From contig DGVV01000087.1 of the NCBI GenBank assembly GCA_002395085.1, positions 1 to 58,891 of the forward strand: DNA of 58,891 nt. The letters are read 5' to 3'. Both the position numbers and the translations under genes were made by a program. Each line of letters opens with the position of its first letter. Position 1 is the stretch's first letter. Positions 41,416-48,623 of the stretch are shown piece by piece. Below the pieces are notes generated by a model. That model made no database searches. It worked only from the letters and a program-made list of their open reading frames with translations, and had not been told where the DNA came from. Source of the stretch: Ruminococcus sp. UBA4275. GTDB lineage: Bacteria; Bacillota; Clostridia; Oscillospirales; Ruminococcaceae.

Positions 41416-43401
41416 TTATTCATTGCAGCGCCGGATCAATTCCGCCTCGTCGATGACCTCAACACCAAGCGATTCCGCCTTAGTCAGTTTGCTGCCGGCA
41501 TCCTCTCCGGCAACCAACACACTCGTTTTCTTGGAGACCGAACCGGAAACCTTGCCGCCATGCGCCTCGATGAGCGCTTTCGCTTCGTCGCGCTTCATGG
41601 TCGGCAGCGTACCGGTCAGAACAAATGTCATACCGGAAAAGCGCGTATCTTCGACTGTTTTCTGCTCATATTGCATCTTCACCCCGCGCTCCAGCAGCGT
41701 ATCAACAAGCGAACTGAATGCAGGCTCTGCAAATGCCTCCGCAACCGATGCCGCCATGATCTCACCGAAGCCTTCAATCTCCGCAATATCCTCCACTTTT
41801 GCGCTGCGGATTGCATCCAGTGAACCAAAATGCGCACAGAGCAATTTGGCAGCGGTTTGTCCGATATTGCGGATGCCGAGTGCAGCAATCACGCGGTCAA
41901 GCGGCTGCGATTTCGACTGTTCAATCGACGAAAGAAGGTTATCAGCAGATTTCTCCTTGAAACCTTCAAGCTGCAAAAGCTGATCCTTTGAAAGTGTATA
42001 GAGATCAGCAGCGGATTCGATCATCTTTTCATCGAGCAACTGCTGAACAATCGCCGGACCGAGACCGTCAATATTCATCGCATTCTTTGATGCAAAATGC
42101 ACGATGCTGCGAAAGATTTGTGCCGGGCACGCAGGATTGAAGCAGCGAACAGCAGCCTCGTCACCATCTTTTTCGACAGGCGCGCCGCAAACCGGACAGC
42201 GATCCGGCAGAAGGTAGGGAACGGAATCCGCTTCATGTGACTCCGAACAAAGCACCTCCGGAATGATGTCACCAGCCTTGCGTACACGAATCATATCGCC
42301 CACACGGATGTCTTTTTCTGTAATATATTGCTGATTGTGCAGTACAGCGCGTGAAACACTCGTACCTGCTAGAGAAATCGCATCGAACACAGCTACCGGC
42401 GTCAGAACGCCTGTCCGCCCGACCTGCACCTCAATCGAGTGCAATTTTGTCACTTTTTCTTCCGGCGGGAACTTGTACGCAACTGCCCATTTCGGGTACT
42501 TTGCCGTTGCGCCAAGCTGTTGACGCTGCGCCAGATCGTCCACTTTCACGACAACGCCGTCGATGTCAAACGGCAGATCGCCGCGCATCGCACCGATCTC
42601 CTCGATTGCCGCACGGATTTCATCCGCGTCAGCAGCGCATTTTTTGTAGGATATTGCTGTGAAGCCAAGCTCCCTGATACGCTCCAGAGATTCCGAATGC
42701 AAGGCAAACTGTTCACCCTCAATACGCTGAATATTAAACACAAAAATATCCAGCCGGCGGGATGCCGTCACCGCAGAATCTTTCTGCCGGAGCGAACCGG
42801 CAGCCGCGTTGCGCGGATTTTTGAACAGTTCCTCCCCTGCCGCCTCCTGCTGCGCAGATAAACGTTCAAATGAAGCCCGCGGCATATACACTTCGCCGCG
42901 CACCTCCAGAAACGCAGGTGCATTTTTGAGCTTCAGAGGAATGCTGCGGATGGTCTTGAGATTCGCGGTCACGTCCTCTCCGACAAAGCCGTCTCCGCGT
43001 GTCGATCCGCGTGTAAATACGCCATTTTCATATTCAAGCGAAACCGATAGCCCGTCGATTTTCGGTTCTACGGTAAACATCGGTTTACTGACCGTTTCCT
43101 GTACTTTTTCGACAAATCTCCCGACTTCATCAAACGAGAATACGTCCTGTAAACTCGCCATTTGAACAGTATGCGCAACCTTCTCAAAACGGCCGGAAGC
43201 AACACCCTGCACGCGCTGTGTCGGGGAATCCGGCTCCTGCAAATCGGGATATTCCGCCTCAAGATCACGCAGTTCATGCATCAGCATATCATACTCGTAG
43301 TCCTCGGCAGTCGGTGCATCGAGGTCATAATATTCATGCGCCATACGTGTCAGAGTCTCTGTCAGTTCGCGTACACGCACAGCCGCTTCATCATGTGTCA
43401 T
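41416..43401 (-). CDS. ligA: NAD-dependent DNA ligase LigA, 661 aa
   Basis: Seals nicks in duplex DNA during replication and repair using NAD. Domains: Ia (YYDLDAPTAEDYEYD, NMN binding), adenylation domain with active-site lysine in EPKIDG (about residue 114), OB-fold (VGRTGVLTPVAVF, GDMIRVRKAGDIIPEV), four-cysteine zinc finger (CPVC...CFNPAC), helix-hairpin-helix region and C-terminal BRCT (about 585-655, FSGMTFVLTGTLPTM). AGGAGGCGACCCGA precedes the ATG. It follows the GNAT gene by 26 nt. Confidence 0.98.
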   Translation of the reverse strand: MTHDEAAVRVRELTETLTRMAHEYYDLDAPTAEDYEYDMLMHELRDLEAEYPDLQEPDSPTQRVQGVASGRFEKVAHTVQMASLQDVFSFDEVGRFVEKVQETVSKPMFTVEPKIDGLSVSLEYENGVFTRGSTRGDGFVGEDVTANLKTIRSIPLKLKNAPAFLEVRGEVYMPRASFERLSAQQEAAGEELFKNPRNAAAGSLRQKDSAVTASRRLDIFVFNIQRIEGEQFALHSESLERIRELGFTAISYKKCAADADEIRAAIEEIGAMRGDLPFDIDGVVVKVDDLAQRQQLGATAKYPKWAVAYKFPPEEKVTKLHSIEVQVGRTGVLTPVAVFDAISLAGTSVSRAVLHNQQYITEKDIRVGDMIRVRKAGDIIPEVLCSESHEADSVPYLLPDRCPVCGAPVEKDGDEAAVRCFNPACPAQIFRSIVHFASKNAMNIDGLGPAIVQQLLDEKMIESAADLYTLSKDQLLQLEGFKEKSADNLLSSIEQSKSQPLDRVIAALGIRNIGQTAAKLLCAHFGSLDAIRSAKVEDIAEIEGFGEIMAASVAEAFAEPAFSSLVDTLLERGVKMQYEQKTVEDTRFSGMTFVLTGTLPTMKRDEAKALIEAHGGKVSGSVSKKTSVLVAGEDAGSKLTKAESLGVEVIDEAELIRRCNE

Positions 43402-43427
43402 TCGGGTCGCCTCCTACTTTTATAATT

Positions 43428-44366
43428 TTATTGCTCATTCAGACTCATCACATAAATCTGACACGGATTATCTGCGCCCCACAGTTCTGGCAGCACCTCC
43501 AGCTCATGAAAACCGAGGCTGAGATAAAACCGATTTGTCACGTCATATTCCGGAAATGTGCCTATTTTCACGGTTTTCACCTGCATGAACCGGTATCCTT
43601 CCCGTCTTGCAAACTGCTTTGCTGCCGAAAAAAGCGCCCTGCCGATTCCCTGCCTGTGCTGCGTTTTCAGGACTCCCATGACTGCAATCTCAACTGCCGT
43701 GCTTCCGGTCTGTTTCAGGCACAGAAAACCGACGGGCGCACCATCCGAAAAACCCGCAAAAAAGGGCTGTTCCCGGCTTTCCGCGATGTACTGTTCCCGC
43801 GCTGATTCGATCTCGAACCATTCCGGAAGCGCTTCCAGAATCATGCGTGAAATGCACGTTTTTTCATCATTTTCTATGATCTGTCTTATTTCCGCAGCAC
43901 ATGGTCTTGCCAGCCGCTTCTGCATGGTATCGTGACAAAGAAAGTCGCCGTTTTCCGTCGGGATTGCCTCAAACGCTTCACCCCGATAGCCGCGTTTCAG
44001 GTAGATATTCTTTGCCGGAAACGACACATCCAGCACCGCAATATCATACGATTCTGAGATGCTTTCTTCCGCAAAATCCAACAAAGCCCTTCCGTAGCCT
44101 CTCCCCTGATGCACCGGCAGAACAAAGAGTCTCGCGATCTCATTCTCCTTGACCGTCACCGTTCCGACCGGCTCATCTTGGTCTGAAATACACAGAAACA
44201 CGTTGTTTTCGATTATATCCTTCCGGATATTATCCGGATGATGATGTGCAAGAAAGAAATCCACTGCACCTGCCGGATAATAATGCGGATACACCGTGCG
44301 GATCGTCTCTTGCGTAATCTTCACAACCACAGCAAGATCTTCCAAATTCGCCATTCTAATTTGCAT
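43428..44366 (-). CDS. Double GNAT-domain acetyltransferase, 312 aa
   Basis: Two GNAT N-acetyltransferase folds are joined in one chain. The first (about 1-150) has the acetyl-CoA loop VLPVHQGRGYGRALLDFAE; the second (about 165-312) has VLKTQHRQGIGRALFSAAK and ends with YVMSLNE. Such proteins acetylate amines on small molecules or proteins; the substrates are unknown. The ribosome site is weak (CAGGGAC). It is the first gene after the terminator of the cysteine-rich gene and precedes ligA closely, so it may be co-transcribed with ligA. Confidence 0.88.
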   Translation of the reverse strand: MQIRMANLEDLAVVVKITQETIRTVYPHYYPAGAVDFFLAHHHPDNIRKDIIENNVFLCISDQDEPVGTVTVKENEIARLFVLPVHQGRGYGRALLDFAEESISESYDIAVLDVSFPAKNIYLKRGYRGEAFEAIPTENGDFLCHDTMQKRLARPCAAEIRQIIENDEKTCISRMILEALPEWFEIESAREQYIAESREQPFFAGFSDGAPVGFLCLKQTGSTAVEIAVMGVLKTQHRQGIGRALFSAAKQFARREGYRFMQVKTVKIGTFPEYDVTNRFYLSLGFHELEVLPELWGADNPCQIYVMSLNEQ

Positions 44367-44387
44367 AGCCTGTCCCTGTTTTCTATC

Positions 44388-44422
44388 AAAAGATCCGGCG
44401 CACCGGCATGGCGCACCGGATC
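44388..44422 (-). terminator. Terminator of the cysteine-rich protein gene
   Basis: GATCCGG (44392-44398) pairs with CCGGATC (44416-44422), with further G/C pairing possible inside, followed on the minus strand by TTTTGATAG. It begins seven nt past the stop codon at 44429. Confidence 0.7.
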
Positions 44423-44428
44423 AAAGCA

Positions 44429-45172
44429 TCAGTTCTGACGACAGCCGCAGCCGGTCTGCCCGTTTTCCGGACTGTCTGCTGCGGGTGAAAATTCTTCCGT
44501 CGGGAACGAAAGCCGGCTGAAGACCTCGCACGGCGAATCAGCCTCTGCGGAACACGTTTTGCTCGGCACACTGTAGGGGTATGCCGCCGCCGTCAGCGTA
44601 ACCGGTCTGCTCAATTCCACCACGGAAAAAACACCGAGCGTCAGCATGACCGCCCGCCGGCAGCAACAATCGCCCTCCGGCGCATTCTGCCGCAGATTGA
44701 CAATGCGCGTTTCCAGCGCAATGGGGTCAACACACTGACAGCTTGCGTTCGGCAGATTGACGACCTCGCAGCAGGTATTGGTATCCCCGATGCGCGCGCC
44801 GTTGCTGAAAAACGTCTTGGTATTCGATTCGCTGCCGTAGAGAATGACGCTCTTGCCGGCAGTCGCGATGCCCCGCAGCACATCCGGATTGTCGCAGGCG
44901 CGTGCATAGCACAGCAGCTCCACGCCGAATGTGTACGTAATATCCACCGAATAGTACCCGCGGTTAAACGGAATCGGCTCGACCGTCATGCAGATGTTGT
45001 CGATCGTGACGCAGCGCGTGCGCACGTTGGTATACTGCTGCGGCAAATCACCGCCGTTATCCAGCATTACCTGCAAATTCGTGATGCAGTCCTTATCGCT
45101 GCAACTGTCAAACACGCGGTCCACTTTCACCGGCACGGCGCTGACATTCTCCGCACTGAGCATTTCGTTCAT
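44429..45172 (-). CDS. Cysteine-rich conserved clostridial protein of unknown function, 247 aa
   Basis: The N-terminal phrase VKVDRVFDSCSDKDCITNLQ and the later VEPIPFNRGYYSVDITY match a type of protein I recall in many spore-forming Clostridia, without an established function. Cysteines are frequent (CSDKDC, CYARAC, CCEV, CQC, CCC, CGC near the C-terminus), and there is no signal peptide or membrane segment. A spore-coat or metal-binding role would fit cysteine content but is only a guess. GGGAGGAAATCAC precedes ATG 45172. It lies downstream of hisE on the same strand, 103 nt away, and ends in a terminator. Confidence 0.7.
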   Translation of the reverse strand: MNEMLSAENVSAVPVKVDRVFDSCSDKDCITNLQVMLDNGGDLPQQYTNVRTRCVTIDNICMTVEPIPFNRGYYSVDITYTFGVELLCYARACDNPDVLRGIATAGKSVILYGSESNTKTFFSNGARIGDTNTCCEVVNLPNASCQCVDPIALETRIVNLRQNAPEGDCCCRRAVMLTLGVFSVVELSRPVTLTAAAYPYSVPSKTCSAEADSPCEVFSRLSFPTEEFSPAADSPENGQTGCGCRQN

Positions 45173-45275
45173 GTGATTTCCTCCCGATTCAGATTGGATT
45201 CGCGCTGCACTGCAATGCAGGTTTCCGGAATCCTCACTACCAATGTATTCGCATCGGGGGGATTATGTGACTGTC

Positions 45276-45614
45276 TTAGCTGTTTTTATCGACCTGATGG
45301 AAGGTTTTGAGATTGCCCGCGATGTTATTGCGCTCTGCAAGCACGCGCTCGACCTCATCCCAGCTCAGTCCCTGATTTGCAGCCAGCACCATCACATGGT
45401 ACAGCAGATCGTTGATTTCGTTCATGAGTTCGTCATTATCGCCGTTCTTTGCAGCAATGACAGTTTCGGTCGCTTCCTCACCGACTTTTTTGCAAATCTT
45501 ATCGACACCCTTGCCGAACAGATAAGCCGTATAGGAATTCTCCTCCGCAGTACCCGCTTCATAGGCGGCTTTGCGGTCCATAATCACCTTAAAAATCTCC
45601 TGATAGACGTTCAT
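45276..45614 (-). CDS. hisE: Phosphoribosyl-ATP pyrophosphatase HisE, 112 aa
   Basis: All-alpha MazG-like pyrophosphohydrolase for the second step of histidine synthesis. The metal-binding sequence VGEEATETVIAAKNGDNDELMNEINDLLYH contains the EExxE...ExxD pattern of the family. The start overlaps the hisI stop by four bases (ATGA), and the two enzymes act in succession. In many bacteria HisI and HisE are fused; here they are separate. It lies on the minus strand, apart from the plus-strand hisZGDC. Confidence 0.97.
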   Translation of the reverse strand: MNVYQEIFKVIMDRKAAYEAGTAEENSYTAYLFGKGVDKICKKVGEEATETVIAAKNGDNDELMNEINDLLYHVMVLAANQGLSWDEVERVLAERNNIAGNLKTFHQVDKNS

Positions 45615-45961
45615 GCTTTGTCCTCCTCATTGTAAAGCTCCTTAAAGAAGCAGCTGTATTCGCCGGTATGGCAGGCAACGCCTGTCTGCTTCACATTGAC
45701 CAGCAGCGTATCATCATCGCAGTCGGCGTAAAGCGAAACCACCTTTTGCAGATGACCGGAAGTTGCGCCCTTATTCCAGTATTCCTGCCGCGAACGGCTC
45801 CAGAACCAGGTGTAACCGGTTTCGAGTGTCCGTCTGAGGCTCTCCTTGTTCATATAAGCGAGCATCAGTACCGTTTTTGTATCGACCTCGTAGCAAATCG
45901 CAGGGATCAGCTCCGACTTCTTAAAGTAACGGTCGAGATCATTGGGGTCAACTTTTATCAT
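45611..45961 (-). CDS. hisI: Phosphoribosyl-AMP cyclohydrolase HisI, 116 aa
   Basis: Zinc enzyme that opens the adenine ring of phosphoribosyl-AMP. Family motifs MLAYMNKESLRRTLETGYTWFWSRSRQ, WNKGATSG and the metal-binding DCDDDTLL plus GVACHTGEYSCF are intact. The start at 45961 has AAAAGGAGAATCATC upstream; a longer frame exists but begins in the leader. It is expressed from a promoter at 46011-46039 and overlaps hisE by ATGA. Confidence 0.97.
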   Translation of the reverse strand: MIKVDPNDLDRYFKKSELIPAICYEVDTKTVLMLAYMNKESLRRTLETGYTWFWSRSRQEYWNKGATSGHLQKVVSLYADCDDDTLLVNVKQTGVACHTGEYSCFFKELYNEEDKA

Positions 45962-46010
45962 GATGATTCTCCTTTTGACCGGATTCACGCGGGCAAAATC
46001 CCGCCTTTTT

Positions 46011-46039
46011 ATTATACCATATTATACCGAAAAGTGCAA
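46011..46039 (-). promoter_or_regulatory. hisI-hisE promoter
   Basis: TTGCAC (complement of 46034-46039), 17-nt spacer, TATAAT (complement of 46011-46016). A second TATAAT (complement of 46021-46026) lies within the spacer. Transcription starts near 46004; the leader can form a small GCGGG/CCCGC hairpin. Confidence 0.75.
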
Positions 46040-46137
46040 TGGGAGAAGGAAAAACAATTTTGACCTTTCGCTTCCTGAGAATAAAAACGGAGCCGCGCAC
46101 GGCGCGGTTATACCATATTATAACAGAAAATTCAATG
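46012..46137. repeat. Duplicated 30-bp promoter-like repeat upstream of hisI
   Basis: The 30-nt sequences at 46012-46041 and 46108-46137 match at 25 positions, sharing an exact 15-mer TTATACCATATTATA, and are 96 nt apart. Each copy spans the -10 to -35 region of a minus-strand promoter, so the duplication covers the hisI promoter. Confidence 0.75.
46093..46135 (-). promoter_or_regulatory. Second copy of the promoter, abutting a GC hairpin
   Basis: TTGAAT (complement of 46130-46135), 17-nt spacer, TATAAC (complement of 46107-46112). Directly downstream on the minus strand, CCGCGC (46093-46098) pairs with GCGCGG (46102-46107) and is followed by CTCCGTTTTTATT. The hairpin overlaps the -10 edge, so a transcript from this copy would start inside it; the hairpin may instead stop minus-strand read-through. 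Confidence 0.4.
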
Positions 46138-46227
46138 CAGAAATTGAAAATCGTATAAATGAATCCGCTGACCGCCGCACAGTCAGAGAACTTCAGCAGA
46201 ATTCCCGCGGGTCTCTCAGCTCTGCAC

Positions 46228-46256
46228 TTGACATAGCGGAGCTGAAATGCTATAAT
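46228..46256 (+). promoter_or_regulatory. Perfect consensus promoter of the 46305 gene pair
   Basis: TTGACA (46228-46233), 17-nt spacer, TATAAT (46251-46256). Start near 46263; leader of about 42 nt ending in TTGGAGGAATCAAC before the ATG. Confidence 0.9.
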
Positions 46257-46304
46257 ATAACCAAAGGCATTCACCGAACCTACAACCAAATTGGAGGAAT
46301 CAAC

Positions 46305-46673
46305 ATGGCAACTGCAAAAAATATGGTCATTGCCGGCGATTACATGGGCTGCCGCATATTCCGGATGTCCTCATCACTTGCCTATATCTCCGGCACGATG
46401 AAGAAAATCGACGACATTTTTCTTGTACCGGAAGTCGTCGCCCGCTATGAGGTGATGACCGAAGACATTATCCGTTCCGGCAATTCCCTGCTGCTGACCG
46501 GCGTACTCGACCCCGGCAATCTCCTCTCGCTGCGGCTGCACGCCTCTGAGAAAATGCAGAGCAAAGGCGTCTACACCATTGCCGTAAAATTTGAGGACGA
46601 GAAGCGTTCTCTGATGGAAGTCGATGAAAAAATTTACGCGGCAATCGTCCGCCGTATGGCTGATTCTGAATGA
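46305..46673 (+). CDS. Unknown 122-aa soluble protein
   Basis: The product begins MATAKNMVIAGDYMGCRIFR and seems to be mostly beta strand in the first two thirds with a charged helix at the end (EVDEKIYAAIVRRMADSE). There is no signal peptide, membrane segment or catalytic motif that I recognise. The N-terminal AGDY-x-G block hints at a small beta-sandwich or PH-like fold, but this is weak. The strong promoter and good ribosome site (GGAGG, 7 nt) suggest robust expression. Its stop overlaps the next gene by ATGA, so the two form a translationally coupled pair. Confidence 0.8.
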   Translation: MATAKNMVIAGDYMGCRIFRMSSSLAYISGTMKKIDDIFLVPEVVARYEVMTEDIIRSGNSLLLTGVLDPGNLLSLRLHASEKMQSKGVYTIAVKFEDEKRSLMEVDEKIYAAIVRRMADSE

Positions 46674-47014
46674 ACCGCGAGTATCTGGAGCAGATCAGCG
46701 AACTGCTTGATCCGTATGATCTGTTCGGCAGAAAACGGGGTCTCCTCCGGGAAACAATCCGCACAAAATTTCCAGAGCTTCCGGAAGCCGATCTTCAGGA
46801 GATTCATGCGTATCTGCTCGCATTCTTTGAGACCTGCGTGAATGATGCAGACATTCTGGCAAAGAAATATCAAACGCCGTTTCTGCCAAAGGGTGAAGCG
46901 GCAGAAAAGGAGATCGCAGAATACGTGCAGCAATGCCGCGGGCAATTCCCTGAAATGGATGCAAAGAAAATCGAAACGATCTTTGGGATCGTCTGCTGGC
47001 TCACAAACCGATAA
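46670..47014 (+). CDS. Unknown 114-aa helical protein
   Basis: A predicted all-helical acidic protein starting MNREYLEQISELLDPYDLFG and ending IETIFGIVCWLTNR. I recognise no family. It overlaps the preceding gene by four bases, so it is coupled to it, and the pair ends at a strong stem-loop (47020-47050). Repeated leucine/glutamate patterns (LPEADLQEIHAYLLAFFE, MDAKKIETIFGIV) suggest a protein-binding helical bundle. Regular codon use and a proper stop overlap make it likely to be real. Confidence 0.75.
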   Translation: MNREYLEQISELLDPYDLFGRKRGLLRETIRTKFPELPEADLQEIHAYLLAFFETCVNDADILAKKYQTPFLPKGEAAEKEIAEYVQQCRGQFPEMDAKKIETIFGIVCWLTNR

Positions 47015-47019
47015 CATTA

Positions 47020-47050
47020 CCGCCCCGAAACGTCCGGCGTTTCGGGGCGG
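47020..47050. terminator. Strong stem-loop between convergent genes
   Basis: A perfect 13-bp stem, 47020-47032 with 47038-47050, loop TCCGG. Neither strand shows a good T-run after it, yet its location between a plus-strand gene ending at 47014 and a minus-strand gene ending at 47059 suits a shared terminator. Confidence 0.6.
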
Positions 47051-47058
47051 CTGCTCTA

Positions 47059-48015
47059 TTATACGCTGCATTCAAACGCATACCGCGCACAGAAATCCGG
47101 CGTATATGCGAATGTTTTGCCGCGCAGATACGCAAGCGGACAATCCGCTTCCGAGAAATCGAAACGGAGGCGGCAGGCGGCAAGCAGCTGATGCCGCTCG
47201 CCATATTGCCGGTTTACAGCAGCATCGCCGTATTTTCCGTCTCCGAGAACCGGCGCACCCAGCGCAGCCATCTGCGCACGAATCTGATGTTTTCTGCCGG
47301 TGTACAGCGTGACCAGCACCAGTGCAAGCCCCTCGCGCACAGCAAGCACCTCATATCCCGTCCGGATTTCGCGACGTCCCTCGCCTGCCGCATCGTACAG
47401 CCGAACGCGATTGCCGGAAGTCTCCGCGTGATAGGCAGTCACGGTAGCGCACGCCCGCGGCGGCTGCCCGACCGTCACACAGAGATACTGCTTGCGCACC
47501 TCACCCAGCCGTATTTTCTCGTTCATACAGCGCAGTGCGGCTGCATTTTTCGCCCCGATGACAAACCCTTCTGTGTTGCGGTCAAGGCGGTTGCAGAGGG
47601 CAGGTGTAAAGCTTTGTTCTGCGGCAGCATCATACGAGCCGGACTGTGCAAGATAATACACAAAACGGCCGGCAAGCGTATCAGAAGCCCCCTCATTATC
47701 TGCATGAACCGGCAAATTGACCGGCTTGCGCAGAATCACAATGTCGGCATCCTCATACGCAATTTCAGGCAGCGGAAGTGCCGCCTGCGGTGCATGATGA
47801 ACAGTCTCCCCGAAGCAGTCATCCGGCAGATACACCTGAACAGTGTCTCCTGCCGCAACAAATAGCTCAGCAGATACGCGCTTTCCATTGCACTTTACAT
47901 CTTTTTTGCGGAATGTTTTATACAGCAGCGATTTCGGCAGTTTTGGGCAGGCTTTCAGCAAAAACTTGTCAATGCGCTGTCCCGCATCATTCACGCCTAT
48001 GACGAATTCCCGCAT
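47059..48015 (-). CDS. RluA-family 23S rRNA/tRNA pseudouridine synthase, 318 aa
   Basis: An S4 RNA-binding domain at the N-terminus (GQRIDKFLLKACPKLPKSLL to VKCNGKRV) precedes the catalytic domain, with active-site aspartate in NRLDRNTEGFVI, and the RluA motifs YTGRKHQIRAQMAALG and PVLGDGKYG. It converts uridine to pseudouridine in rRNA or tRNA; which site cannot be told, although the S4-containing RluC/RluD group is most similar. The ATG at 48015 shares one base with the upstream stop codon (TGATG) and follows GGGAGGG. Confidence 0.92.
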   Translation of the reverse strand: MREFVIGVNDAGQRIDKFLLKACPKLPKSLLYKTFRKKDVKCNGKRVSAELFVAAGDTVQVYLPDDCFGETVHHAPQAALPLPEIAYEDADIVILRKPVNLPVHADNEGASDTLAGRFVYYLAQSGSYDAAAEQSFTPALCNRLDRNTEGFVIGAKNAAALRCMNEKIRLGEVRKQYLCVTVGQPPRACATVTAYHAETSGNRVRLYDAAGEGRREIRTGYEVLAVREGLALVLVTLYTGRKHQIRAQMAALGAPVLGDGKYGDAAVNRQYGERHQLLAACRLRFDFSEADCPLAYLRGKTFAYTPDFCARYAFECSV

Positions 48016-48566
48016 CAGCCATCCCTCCCGATGCTCAGACAGAATTTCCGGATCTCCCCGGCACGCGGTGCAACATCCTCCAAATATTCCACATTGCACA
48101 GAGCGAGACTGCCCGCCCGCAAAATCTCCAGATGCCCGAAGAAATGTTCAATCGTCGCAATCAGCCGCTCACATTCGTACATTCCGCCGCCGGTGCGCAG
48201 CACGACCGCATACCCCATTTTCCCGCTGCCGATGGACGCGTGCGGGTCATGGGTATTGCTCCACGGGGTACAGCGGTCAATGAAGGTCTTGAACTGCCCC
48301 GGTACATCTGCCCAATAGGACGGCGAAACCAGCACAATGACATCTGCCTGTGCAAAAACGCCCATCAGCCGTGCAGCATCGTCCTCCTGCACACACTGTC
48401 CGGAGGTATGACAGCGGCGGCAGCCGAGACAAAAATGCACGGAATAATCGTCAATGCAAGTCTGAATAACCTCGTATCTGCTGGATAATTCTTCTGCTAT
48501 GATGCGTGTGATCTCAGCGGTAGCCCCAGTCCGCACGGGGCTGCAATTCAACACAAGTGCTTTCAT
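48015..48566 (-). CDS. Iron-sulfur flavoprotein (Isf-type, flavodoxin fold), 183 aa
   Basis: The N-terminal LVLNCSPVRTGATAEITRII is the FMN phosphate-binding loop of NADPH-dependent FMN reductase-like proteins. FCLGCRRCHTSGQC contains cysteines at about 46, 49, 52 and 58, which is the compact C-x2-C-x2-C-x5-C motif that binds a [4Fe-4S] cluster in archaeal/anaerobe Isf proteins. SPSYWADVPGQFKTFIDR closes the flavin site. Isf proteins move electrons and can reduce O2 or peroxide in anaerobes; the physiological donor here is unknown. It is coupled to rluA by a 1-nt overlap and follows the lysA terminator. Confidence 0.85.
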   Translation of the reverse strand: MKALVLNCSPVRTGATAEITRIIAEELSSRYEVIQTCIDDYSVHFCLGCRRCHTSGQCVQEDDAARLMGVFAQADVIVLVSPSYWADVPGQFKTFIDRCTPWSNTHDPHASIGSGKMGYAVVLRTGGGMYECERLIATIEHFFGHLEILRAGSLALCNVEYLEDVAPRAGEIRKFCLSIGRDG

Positions 48567-48587
48567 ATTCCCTCCCTTGCAGTCGAG

Positions 48588-48618
48588 AAAACGCCGCTCG
48601 CAGACCGAACGGCGTTTT
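48588..48618 (-). terminator. lysA terminator
   Basis: AAAACGCCG (48588-48596) pairs with CGGCGTTTT (48610-48618). On the minus strand it ends in TTTTCTCG, six nt past the lysA stop codon. Confidence 0.7.
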
Positions 48619-48623
48619 GCATT

